This document shows, piece after piece, positions 57,383 through 64,000 of a DNA stretch of 64,000 nucleotides. Location of the stretch: positions 1 through 64,000 of the forward strand of contig JALFWW010000002.1 in assembly GCA_022786605.1 (NCBI GenBank), written 5' to 3'. This stretch comes from Clostridia bacterium. Its GTDB lineage: Bacteria; Bacillota; Clostridia; Lachnospirales; Anaerotignaceae. Under the pieces are notes generated by a model that was not told where the DNA came from, made no database searches, and worked only from the letters and a program-made list of their open reading frames with translations. The position numbers and the translations under genes were made by a program. The first letter of the stretch is position 1. Every line of letters starts with the position of its first letter.

Positions 57383-58321
57383 ATGGTGAAAAAAGTTTTG
57401 GGGGTACTGGTGGGCTATGTGCTGCTGGCAGTCATTGTCATTCCTTTGCTGGTGACGGCGATTTTTGGGGGATTTCGCACAGAAGCGGTGACAGAGGCAA
57501 AAAATCTCTTTGGACCGGCGGACTACCTGCAAATCTTACGCCCTGTGGATACAGAACTGGAGGAATATGTGCAGGGGGTGGTGTCGGCGGAAATGCCTGC
57601 CCTTTTTCCCATGGAAGCTCTGAAAGCACAGGCGGTGGCAGCAAGGACTTATCAGGTGCGGAAAATGGAGGAAGCGGGCAGTGATGCCGTCCTTTATGAT
57701 GTGGGACAAGCTTATGCGGATAGGGCGACCCAGAAAGAAAAATGGGGAGAACATTATGAGGAATACGCCGCCAGAGTTTCACAGGCTGTGGAGGAAACGG
57801 CGGAGGAAATCATGGTCTATGAAGGAGAGCCCATATTAGCGGTGTTCCATGCCCAAAGCGCAGGCAAAACGGAGGATTCGGAAAATGTCTGGGTGCAGGA
57901 AATTCCCTATCTGCGAAGTGTGGACAGCAGCGGTGACCTGTCTGCGCCGGACAATACTGTCACCGAAACCCTTTCGGCACAGAATGTATGGGAAAAACTT
58001 TCCTCATTGGGAGATTTGGGCGTATCGGCGGCTGAATTGAATTTTTCCGGCATCCAGCGCAGTGAGGCGGGATATATCCAGCAGATACAAGCAGGAAATC
58101 TCACATTGACGGGCTTAGAAGTACGGACGGCTTTGGGGCTGAGAAGCGCGGACTTTACTGTTCAGCGGCAGGGGGATGATTTTGTGTTCACCACTAAGGG
58201 GTATGGTCATGGGGCAGGCATGAGCCAGTACGGCGCAAAGGCGCTGGCGGAGGAAGGAATGGACTATCATGAAATCCTCAGCCATTATTACACAGGCATT
58301 TCTTTTGAAAAAACTGCATAA
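57383..58321 (+). CDS. spoIID: Stage II sporulation protein D (SpoIID)
   Basis: 312 residues. Lytic transglycosylase that thins septal peptidoglycan and drives engulfment with SpoIIM and SpoIIP. One N-terminal membrane anchor (VLVGYVLLAVIVIPLLVTAI), then LEEYVQGVVSAEMPALFPME near 65 with the catalytic Glu, AQAVAARTYQVRKM, HAQSAGKTEDSENVW and the C-terminal FTTKGYGHGAGMSQYGAKAL near 275. The neighbour is a SpoIIQ-like gene, as in many Clostridia. GAGAGGAAG precedes the ATG. Confidence 0.95.
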   Translation: MVKKVLGVLVGYVLLAVIVIPLLVTAIFGGFRTEAVTEAKNLFGPADYLQILRPVDTELEEYVQGVVSAEMPALFPMEALKAQAVAARTYQVRKMEEAGSDAVLYDVGQAYADRATQKEKWGEHYEEYAARVSQAVEETAEEIMVYEGEPILAVFHAQSAGKTEDSENVWVQEIPYLRSVDSSGDLSAPDNTVTETLSAQNVWEKLSSLGDLGVSAAELNFSGIQRSEAGYIQQIQAGNLTLTGLEVRTALGLRSADFTVQRQGDDFVFTTKGYGHGAGMSQYGAKALAEEGMDYHEILSHYYTGISFEKTA

Positions 58322-58365
58322 AACACTGCAAGGCTGGTCAAAATAGCCTTGGAGGTGTTGGCAGA

Positions 58366-59091
58366 ATGAAAAAGAAAAACGAAAGCAAAATGGCGGCAGT
58401 GCTGGTGTCCATGGGGTTATGCGTAGTAGCTTTGGGGGCAGGCATGACTTACTACACATGGAGCAATGTGAAAGAGCCTCTGACAGCGGAGGAAAGCCCT
58501 GCTTCTCCTGTTACGGTGGCAAAAAGCCCCACACTGGACACAGCCAAAGCCCAGAGAGAACAAATGAGCAACGACGACGGTGAGGCACCTGACCCGGAAG
58601 TGGCGCAGGAAGCCAAAACAACAAAAACAACAACATCTGAGAAGAAAACAACAGAAAAGGCTACGGAAAAGGCACAGCAGACAGTGACTTACGCCTATCC
58701 TGTCACTGGCGAAACGGTGATGCCTTACAGTGTAGACAAGGCAGTCTATGACCCGACCCTTGACCAGTACCGCACCAATGATACCCTTTGTATCGCGGCG
58801 GAAGCTGGCACGGAAGTGAAAGCGGCGGCAGACGGCACTGTGGCGGAGATCAAAGAGGATGACGAAAGCGGCAGAACCCTTGTTGTGGAACATGCAGACG
58901 GTACGCGGACTACATACGGTCCGCTCATGGCAGAAGGCATGGCCAAGAAAGGTGATACCGTTACAAAAGGTCAGACCGTAGGCAAACTGGATCAGCCCAC
59001 CAAATATCAGGCGGCGCTGGGCAGCCATCTGGTGTTTGCCATGGAGGTAAAGGGGGAACGGGTGGACCCGACGAAAAAACTGGAAAAATGA
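58366..59091 (+). CDS. spoIIQ: SpoIIQ-like M23/LytM protein
   Basis: 241 residues. Forespore membrane protein that with SpoIIIAH links the two membranes. N-terminal anchor (MAAVLVSMGLCVVALGAGMT), a Thr/Lys/Glu-rich linker (KTTKTTTSEKKTTEKATEKA) and a LytM-type domain from about residue 108 (AAADGTVAEIKEDDESGRTL, VVEHADGTRTTYGPLM, GSHLVFAMEVKGERVDP). The usual HxH is HLV here and the first metal His is not evident, so it is likely catalytically dead, as in B. subtilis SpoIIQ. Its place after spoIID supports the name. Confidence 0.85.
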   Translation: MKKKNESKMAAVLVSMGLCVVALGAGMTYYTWSNVKEPLTAEESPASPVTVAKSPTLDTAKAQREQMSNDDGEAPDPEVAQEAKTTKTTTSEKKTTEKATEKAQQTVTYAYPVTGETVMPYSVDKAVYDPTLDQYRTNDTLCIAAEAGTEVKAAADGTVAEIKEDDESGRTLVVEHADGTRTTYGPLMAEGMAKKGDTVTKGQTVGKLDQPTKYQAALGSHLVFAMEVKGERVDPTKKLEK

Positions 59092-59105
59092 AATATTTTT
59101 TCTTA

Positions 59106-59142
59106 AAAAAGCACAGGGCATGGGATGTCCTGTGCTTTTTTG
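59106..59142 (+). terminator. Terminator after spoIIQ
   Basis: AAAAGCACAGG/CCTGTGCTTTT hairpin plus T-run. Confidence 0.9.
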
Positions 59143-59145
59143 GAT

Positions 59146-59874
59146 TCAGTGACCATGAGGAACTTTGTCCAGATGTCCTTTTTCTTTTTTCAGGTCTGCA
59201 TAAAGCAGGTCGATGAGTACGATGAACAGAGGGAGCAAAGCGGCAAACATAGCTTTGCCTTGAAACTTCGTACAGAGGTAAGTGGAGATGACGCCGCCTA
59301 CCACAAAGGCAAGAAGCATACCCGTATGGCAAATCATGCGTCCCACATAATCCAATTCCTGATGGCGGATGGCTTTGCACAGGGCGATACCGGTCTGGCG
59401 CACATGGTTGGTGCAGAAAGTGGTAGCCATGGGGACACTCTGCGCCTGCCGAAACGTATTATATTGCATGGAGCATATAAAATTGATGAGTACCTGAGAA
59501 ATCTGATAGGGTGCGGTTTCCGGCAACAGTGCCAGAAAGATGACCACTAGGATTTCAATGAAGATCAGCAGCGTGTCCCAGCGGATGAGCCCTAGCTTTT
59601 TGATACGGTTGGGCAGGGATTCCGAAAGGACAGCGCCCAGAAAGTAGGCACTCATGGGGATGACGAAGTAAAGGGCGTGTTTCCATTGTCCGTGTCCCAG
59701 AGCCATGGCGAAGAGTACAAAGTTTGCCGTTTGCGCGTTGCAGAAGATGCCGCCGCGGATGGAATAGGTAAAGGCGCCATAAAAGCCGCTGACACACATC
59801 AGAATGGTGAATATCCACCATTTCTCACATTCCAGATATTCGTTGAGGGTATCATAGATCCTGATTTTTTTCAT
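59146..59874 (-). CDS. DUF1275 (YoaK family) membrane protein
   Basis: 242 residues, about six membrane segments. FTILMCVSGFYGAFTYSIRG near 22, FCNAQTANFVLFAMALGHGQ near 46 and GIALCKAIRHQ are family landmarks (YoaK/DUF1275, small membrane proteins of unknown transport role). The ATG at 59874 follows AAGGGAGATG; a start 22 codons upstream has no ribosome site. Confidence 0.88.
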   Translation of the reverse strand: MKKIRIYDTLNEYLECEKWWIFTILMCVSGFYGAFTYSIRGGIFCNAQTANFVLFAMALGHGQWKHALYFVIPMSAYFLGAVLSESLPNRIKKLGLIRWDTLLIFIEILVVIFLALLPETAPYQISQVLINFICSMQYNTFRQAQSVPMATTFCTNHVRQTGIALCKAIRHQELDYVGRMICHTGMLLAFVVGGVISTYLCTKFQGKAMFAALLPLFIVLIDLLYADLKKEKGHLDKVPHGH

Positions 59875-60174
59875 TTGCGCGCATCTCCCTTCCCTTAGAT
59901 TTTGCGAGGATATTATACGATAATTTTTTGAACAGCTCAAGAGAAGGCGCGGATGCCGCAGGATATGGAAAAAATGGATGATTTTGGAGGATATGTTCTG
60001 TCAACAGAGAAAAGGGTAGATTTCATCGGGTATCCTTTGGTAATTTTGTGCAAAAGAAAAAGGAAAGCCCTGAAAATTTCAGTTTTTTTGCAAAAAAACC
60101 TTTACGAATTTTCGGAAAGGGGATACAATGGGACAAAAGGGGAAATTTTGATTTCCCGGATAGGGGGTTAAGGT

Positions 60175-60693
60175 ATGGAACGATTTTCTATTATAAAAGG
60201 AGATATTGTGAAAGCCAAAACGGATGCCATTGTCAATGCGGCGAATACATCCCTTCTGGGAGGCGGCGGCGTGGACGGCGCCATTCATCGGGCGGCAGGC
60301 AGAGAACTGCTGGAAGAATGCGAAACCCTTGGCGGCTGCAAAACTGGTGAAGCCAAAATTACCCGTGGTTATAAACTGAAAGCGAAGTATGTCATCCATA
60401 CGCCTGGTCCCATCTGGCGGGGAGGCAAATGGGATGAGGAAGAACTGCTGGCAAACTGCTACCGCAATTCTCTGGCGCTGGCGAAGGAAAATGGTATCAA
60501 AACCATTGCCTTTCCATCCATCAGCACCGGCGTATATCGTTTCCCTGTGCATCTGGCGGCGGAAATCGCTGTGCGGGAGATCATGAATTATCTCAGGGAC
60601 AATCCCGATATGGAACAAGTGACCATGGTCTGCTTTGATGATGATACCAAAGCGGCTTATGTGGAAGCATTGGCAGCTTATGAACAGGTATAA
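60175..60693 (+). CDS. Macrodomain protein, O-acetyl-ADP-ribose deacetylase type
   Basis: 172 residues consisting of one macrodomain: [20 protein letters not shown] near 22 (ADP-ribose binding and catalytic region), [46 protein letters not shown] near 120. It likely removes ADP-ribose or acetyl-ADP-ribose from proteins or metabolites, as YmdB does. AGGGGGTTAAGG precedes the ATG. The 59875-60174 gap holds no clear gene. Confidence 0.94.
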   Translation: MERFSIIKGDIVKAKTDAIVNAANTSLLGGGGVDGAIHRAAGRELLEECETLGGCKTGEAKITRGYKLKAKYVIHTPGPIWRGGKWDEEELLANCYRNSLALAKENGIKTIAFPSISTGVYRFPVHLAAEIAVREIMNYLRDNPDMEQVTMVCFDDDTKAAYVEALAAYEQV

Positions 60694-60703
60694 ATAAGAT
60701 ATA

Positions 60704-60738
60704 GACAGGTGCGGCATCGCTGCCGCATCTGTTTTTTT
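60704..60738 (+). terminator. Terminator after the macrodomain gene
   Basis: ACAGGTGCGGCA/TGCCGCATCTGT hairpin followed by T-run. Confidence 0.93.
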
Positions 60739-60822
60739 ATGGGAAATAGAAAAGATTATGTCAACATATGGGAAATGGGAACGAAATTTGCAAAAAGGAC
60801 ATACGGGGGATAACTTTTTGTT

Positions 60823-61037
60823 TTATCCACAATGAAAAGCCTTGAAAAAAGAGTTATACACAGAGTTATGCACATTATCCACAGCCTGTTTTTCCAAAAT
60901 ATGTGGAGAAAATCCAAGTTATCCCCCTTTTTGGCAGTCCTCGGCAAAAGGCTGTGTTCCGCCATTTGCAGGGTCTGTGGAAAAATGCCCGCCTGCTGTG
61001 GATGGTATTCTGTCAACCAAACGGAAATTGTGAACAA
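60823..61037. other. Cluster of DnaA-box-like 9-mers
   Basis: In this gene-free 500-bp stretch, four exact TTATNCACA boxes lie on the plus strand: TTATCCACA at 60823, TTATACACA at 60854, TTATGCACA at 60866 and TTATCCACA at 60875, the last three nearly touching. Near-matches lie on the minus strand: TTCTCCACA (60902-60910), TTTTCCACA (60976-60984), CCATCCACA (60997-61005), TTGTTCACA (61029-61037). GTTATCCCCC occurs twice in opposite orientation (60806 and 60918). An A+T-rich tract follows at 61066-61100. It looks like a DnaA-binding locus upstream of hpf. Confidence 0.75.
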
Positions 61038-61210
61038 AGCCATTTTGGAATTTTGGGCAAAAGTCTGAAAAAATTTTTTCAAAGAAAAGAGGGTTTTTGG
61101 AAATGGCATCGAATATGTATGTCATAGAAAGAAAATTGTCTTTCTAGTCCCCTTAAGGGGTGTACCAATAGGTTTCCGCAAAGACGGAAACTGCGAAGGG
61201 AGTTGTTAGT

Positions 61211-61756
61211 ATGCGGTATAACATCATTGGGAAAAATATCGACGTTTGGGACAAGACCAAAGAAATGGTGGAGAAAAAGATGGACAGAATTGAAAAACTG
61301 TTCCCTGACGACACCAACGCAACCATTACACTGAGTCTGGAAAAACTGGTTTCTACCGTTGAAGTGACCATTCCGCTGAATAAACGACTGATCCGTGCGG
61401 AAGTGCAGGATGCAGACATGACAGCTGCCATGGACAAAGCTGTGGATATTCTGGAAAATCAGGTTGTCCGCTACAAAAAACGGATGCGCACCAAAGTACG
61501 CCAGGGCGGCGAAAACTTTGTGGCGGAATATCAGGCAATTCTGGTACCTGAAGAAGATCTGGATGAAGAACCTCTGTACAAGATCGAACGCATCAAACAT
61601 TTTGAAGTAAAACCCATGGACGCGGAAGAAGCCGTGATGGAAATGGAACTGATCGGTCATAACTTCTTCGTGTTCCGCAATGGGGAAACAGACGAAGTGA
61701 ATGTGGTTTACAAACGGAAAAACGGTTCCTATGGTCTGATCGAACCCGAATATTAA
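61211..61756 (+). CDS. hpf: Ribosome hibernation promoting factor, long form
   Basis: 181 residues. Dimerises 70S ribosomes into 100S in stationary phase. N-terminal HPF/RaiA domain (MRYNIIGKNIDVWDKTKEMV, RAEVQDADMTAAMDKAVDIL) of about 100 residues, then a linker and the C-terminal dimerisation domain (KIERIKHFEVKPMDAEEAVM, LIGHNFFVFRNGETDEVNVV, YKRKNGSYGLIEPEY). AAGGGAG precedes the ATG. The leader has a GTTTCCG/CGGAAAC hairpin at about 61173. The DnaA-box cluster lies upstream. Confidence 0.96.
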   Translation: MRYNIIGKNIDVWDKTKEMVEKKMDRIEKLFPDDTNATITLSLEKLVSTVEVTIPLNKRLIRAEVQDADMTAAMDKAVDILENQVVRYKKRMRTKVRQGGENFVAEYQAILVPEEDLDEEPLYKIERIKHFEVKPMDAEEAVMEMELIGHNFFVFRNGETDEVNVVYKRKNGSYGLIEPEY

Positions 61757-61778
61757 AATAGAGATGTAAGTGAATATG

Positions 61779-61826
61779 ATGGAGGCGGGAAATTCCTTTG
61801 GAGGAGGTTCCGCCTCCTTTTTTGCG
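61779..61826 (+). terminator. hpf terminator
   Basis: GGAGGCGG/CCGCCTCC stem and T-run. Confidence 0.85.
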
Positions 61827-61841
61827 TAAAGGAGGAAATGT

Positions 61842-62189
61842 ATGGAAAAGCTGGAAATCATGGAGGGCATCCTCAACGCATATCCCTATCCCATTGTCTT
61901 TGTGGATAACGATTATGTCATTCGGTTTCTGAACCGCTTTGCACGGTATCATTACTACGAGGAACGGGGCTATGGGGATTTGATGGGCAAGAGCATTTTT
62001 GACTGCCATCTGACAGATGCCGCCAAGGAAAAAATCAAACTGGCTTATGAAGGCATCAAAAAGAACGGCAAGGAAGTTTTCATCGGTGTCAACACCCGCA
62101 ATCAGCGGATGTATATGATGGGCGTGCGGAACCAGAATGGGGAATGGATTGGCTTTTTTGAGCGGTTTGAACTGAATCTGGCGAAATAA
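61842..62189 (+). CDS. Stand-alone PAS domain protein
   Basis: 115 residues that are all one PAS fold: ILNAYPYPIVFVDNDYVIRF, LNRFARYHYYEERGYGDLMG, KSIFDCHLTDAAKEKIKLAY, MYMMGVRNQNGEWIGFFERF. There is no output domain, so it may act in trans with another sensor or bind a cofactor. Similar single PAS proteins are common in Clostridia. GGAGG precedes the ATG. Confidence 0.85.
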   Translation: MEKLEIMEGILNAYPYPIVFVDNDYVIRFLNRFARYHYYEERGYGDLMGKSIFDCHLTDAAKEKIKLAYEGIKKNGKEVFIGVNTRNQRMYMMGVRNQNGEWIGFFERFELNLAK

Positions 62190-62212
62190 AAAACAGTGGG
62201 AAATCTTTGCTT

Positions 62213-62356
62213 TCGGGGGCATCTTCATAAGAAAACAAAGAAAGCTGAAATCCTTATGATAACAGAGGATTCCAGCTTTCTGATTTCTGCTGTGATTTTA
62301 TTTTGATATGCTTTCTTTTGAAAACAGCCGTCGCAATTTTCCGTAAGAAATCAAAG
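62213..62356 (-). repeat. Repeat A, copy 8 (inverted, nearly full)
   Basis: GGGGGCATCTTCATAAGAAA, ACAAAGAAAGCTGAAATCCT, loop TTATGATAACA, GAGGATTCCAGCTTTC, spacer, CAGCCGTCGCAATTTTCC, GTAAGAAATCAA. Inner stem GCTGAAATCCT/AGGATTCCAGC keeps pairing with different bases from copies 1, 3 and 7. It lies between the PAS gene and the MATE gene, which converge. Confidence 0.8.
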
Positions 62357-62412
62357 AAAGGAAAAAACGATGTTTTCTGAAGGGGAAGTTGTTTTCCGGC
62401 TGTTTTTGCTTG

Positions 62413-63777
62413 TTATTTCGCTGTTATACGGCGTTTGGGTTTCGGTCCGTGATGTTGCCAAGGGCGCATATGGTAGAACCAGAAAGACATGGCGGCGGAT
62501 AATGTCCAGCCAATGGGCCAGGACAGCCAGATGCCTGTGGAGTCCATGGAAAGCATCTTTACAAAGAGATATGCCAGCACCACACGGAGCACCAGATCGG
62601 TGAATGTGGTGGTGGTGAAATAAGCAATGGAACTGGTGCCTCTCAGTACCCCGTCACACATGGCTTTGACCATGACCACAAAGTAGAAGGGGGATACGAT
62701 CCGCAGGAACATCATGCCCGCATGGATGGCATTGGGACTGCCGTTATCCAAGAACAGACCGATGGCATAACGCCCTAAGAACAGGTAAATCACCACAAAG
62801 GGCAGACATACCAGAGCGCCCATACGGAGGCTTTCTTTTAAGCCCTCTGTGATGCGGCTTTCCTTATGAGCACCAATGTTCTGGGCTGTAAAGGAAGAAA
62901 GACCGTTGGCAAGGGTGGACATACAGGTCACGGAGAATGTGTTCAGCTTGATGGCGGAAGAATATCCCGCAATGACGGCGGAGCCAAAGCTGTTGACCAG
63001 ACTCTGAATGAACAGGTTCCCTACGGAAACAAAACTCTGCTGTAAAATGCTGGGCACGGCAATGACGGAAATCTGTCCAAGGAGATGGAAGGAAAACCGA
63101 GGGAACCGCTTTGTGGTGGGGATCTGTTTCAGACGATGACGCAGTGCCCATAATGCCAGCAAAGAGGAAATGCCCTGTGCCGCGAAAGTTGCCCATGCCA
63201 CACCAGCTACGCCCATGTCAAAAACAATGACGAACAAGAGGTCCAGCAGGATGTTGCCGATGGAGGAGCCGATGAGGAAATACAAAGGCGTTTTGGAATC
63301 CCCCAGCGCCGTGAATATGCCTGTGCAGATGTTATACAGAAACAGGAACAGAAACCCATATATGTAGATATTCAGATACAGGGCACCGTCGGAGAATATG
63401 TTTTCCGGTGTCTGAAGCATCCGCAGCATATTTTTCCCCTGCCAAACACCAAATACTGTCAGGATGATACTCATGACCAGACAGGTGATGAATATGGTGC
63501 TGATGGCGCATTTCAGATGGATGTATTGTCTGCCGCCAAAGAGTCTGGAAATGATGACAGCGCAGCCGGCGCAGCTGCCAATGGCGATGGCCATAAAGAT
63601 CATCGTGATGGGATAAGATGCCCCAACGGCTGCCAGCGCGTCCTCCCCGATGAATCGTCCCGCAATGATACTGTCAGCAATGTTATACATTTGCTGGAAA
63701 GCCACGCTGATGAGCATGGGAATGGAAAAACTCCACAGCAATTTGCGGATATTGCCTGTGGTTAAATCCGTAATCAT
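62413..63777 (-). CDS. MATE family efflux transporter
   Basis: 454 residues, twelve predicted membrane segments in two pseudo-symmetric halves. Markers are LLWSFSIPMLISVAFQQMYN near 12, DSIIAGRFIGEDALAAVGAS near 32 and INSFGSAVIAGYSSAIKLNT-like sequence near 245. MATE exporters remove drugs or metabolites using Na+ or H+. This belongs to the DinF-like/NorM bacterial branch common in Clostridia. AAAGGGGGC precedes the ATG. Confidence 0.93.
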   Translation of the reverse strand: MITDLTTGNIRKLLWSFSIPMLISVAFQQMYNIADSIIAGRFIGEDALAAVGASYPITMIFMAIAIGSCAGCAVIISRLFGGRQYIHLKCAISTIFITCLVMSIILTVFGVWQGKNMLRMLQTPENIFSDGALYLNIYIYGFLFLFLYNICTGIFTALGDSKTPLYFLIGSSIGNILLDLLFVIVFDMGVAGVAWATFAAQGISSLLALWALRHRLKQIPTTKRFPRFSFHLLGQISVIAVPSILQQSFVSVGNLFIQSLVNSFGSAVIAGYSSAIKLNTFSVTCMSTLANGLSSFTAQNIGAHKESRITEGLKESLRMGALVCLPFVVIYLFLGRYAIGLFLDNGSPNAIHAGMMFLRIVSPFYFVVMVKAMCDGVLRGTSSIAYFTTTTFTDLVLRVVLAYLFVKMLSMDSTGIWLSWPIGWTLSAAMSFWFYHMRPWQHHGPKPKRRITAK

Positions 63778-64000
63778 AAACTGCCCCCTTTCGTAACATG
63801 CATATTCCGATCACGTCCTTTTCTTTCATTGTATACAAAAGTAAGGCGAAGGGCAAGGGAAAAAGGCTTCGCTTCAAATGGTTTTATATCAAACATTGTG
63901 TTTCATTGATTTCTGAAAGGAAACTGGATGAAGAGAAAAAATAATTCCCATAAAAAAATATGGCTGGAACCTTTTATGTTGTAAGGTCATCAGCCATATT
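63778..64000. other. A+T-rich end of window with a terminal hairpin
   Basis: No gene seen. A strong hairpin AATATGGCTG/CAGCCATATT (63957-63966 with 63991-64000), with an inner ACCTT/AAGGT pair, lies at the window edge and is probably the terminator of the next gene outside. Confidence 0.6.

Noticed and set aside
59953-60171. 72-codon plus-strand frame upstream of the macrodomain gene
   Set aside because: No ribosome site and no family features; the stretch looks like plain intergenic DNA.
60700-61210. Chromosomal origin oriC
   Set aside because: Box density fits, but dnaA, dnaN, recF and gyr genes are absent and strand skew could not be computed; reported only as a DnaA-box cluster.
62370-62603. 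77-codon plus-strand frame after repeat A copy 8
   Set aside because: Although AAAGGAAAAAACG precedes its ATG, most of it is antisense to the end of the MATE gene and the second half has shadow-like composition.

Overview
The window looks like chromosomal DNA from a spore-forming, low-to-mid G+C Firmicute of the Clostridia, probably a gut Lachnospirales-type anaerobe. The evidence is strong AGGAGG ribosome sites, TTGACA/TATAAT promoters, sporulation genes (SpoIID, a SpoIIQ-like LytM protein, a YhcN/YlaJ-type lipoprotein, a CotS-like protein), an S-layer-homology protein, Rex, an iron-containing alcohol dehydrogenase, and the minimal SufC-SufB (SMS-type) Fe-S system of anaerobes. No phage, plasmid, IS transposase or CRISPR was found. 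Species assignment is inference only.

Layout. 0-12 kb: argG-argH, an FAH-family hydrolase, WecB fused in frame to a SHOCT-like acidic helical protein, a compact region with two kinds of predicted type I toxin-antitoxin locus (7.0-7.6 kb), a GNAT acetyltransferase, a PD-(D/E)XK-like protein, an RlmI-type rRNA methyltransferase, and a CofE-like ligase with a long hairpin-rich leader. 11-16 kb: VanZ-like protein, deoD, and a lysine riboswitch in front of an NhaC-type (LysW) transporter. 16-21.5 kb: four DUF2812 membrane proteins with a PadR repressor and its operators. 21.6-26 kb: SLC13-like permease, XRE-cupin regulator, DNA repair pair nfo-ogt, a structured RNA candidate, and a THF riboswitch upstream of folT. 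27-32 kb: smsC-smsB-lepB and small proteins. 32-39 kb: ABC-F, rex, thyA-folA with two small genes, aldo/keto reductase and cca. 40-52 kb: tRNA-Lys followed by 79-bp tandem repeats, CotS-like, PEGA protein, phosphoglucomutase, alcohol dehydrogenase next to a second copy of the structured RNA, an ECF sigma/anti-sigma pair, a third toxin locus and ychF. 52-64 kb: SLH protein, a 6S-like RNA gene, radical SAM protein, spoIID-spoIIQ, macrodomain protein, a DnaA-box cluster in front of hpf, a PAS protein and a MATE exporter.

Three features run across the window rather than belonging to one locus. First, an interspersed palindromic repeat (repeat A, eight copies) lies at gene 3' ends and keeps a base-paired hairpin core. 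Second, a structured RNA family (RNA-B, two copies) shows compensatory base changes. Third, two paralogous Hol_Tox-type toxin/antisense-RNA modules lie 42 kb apart. I consider RNA-B, the DnaA-box cluster and repeat A the best candidates for undescribed biology. None could be checked against databases here.
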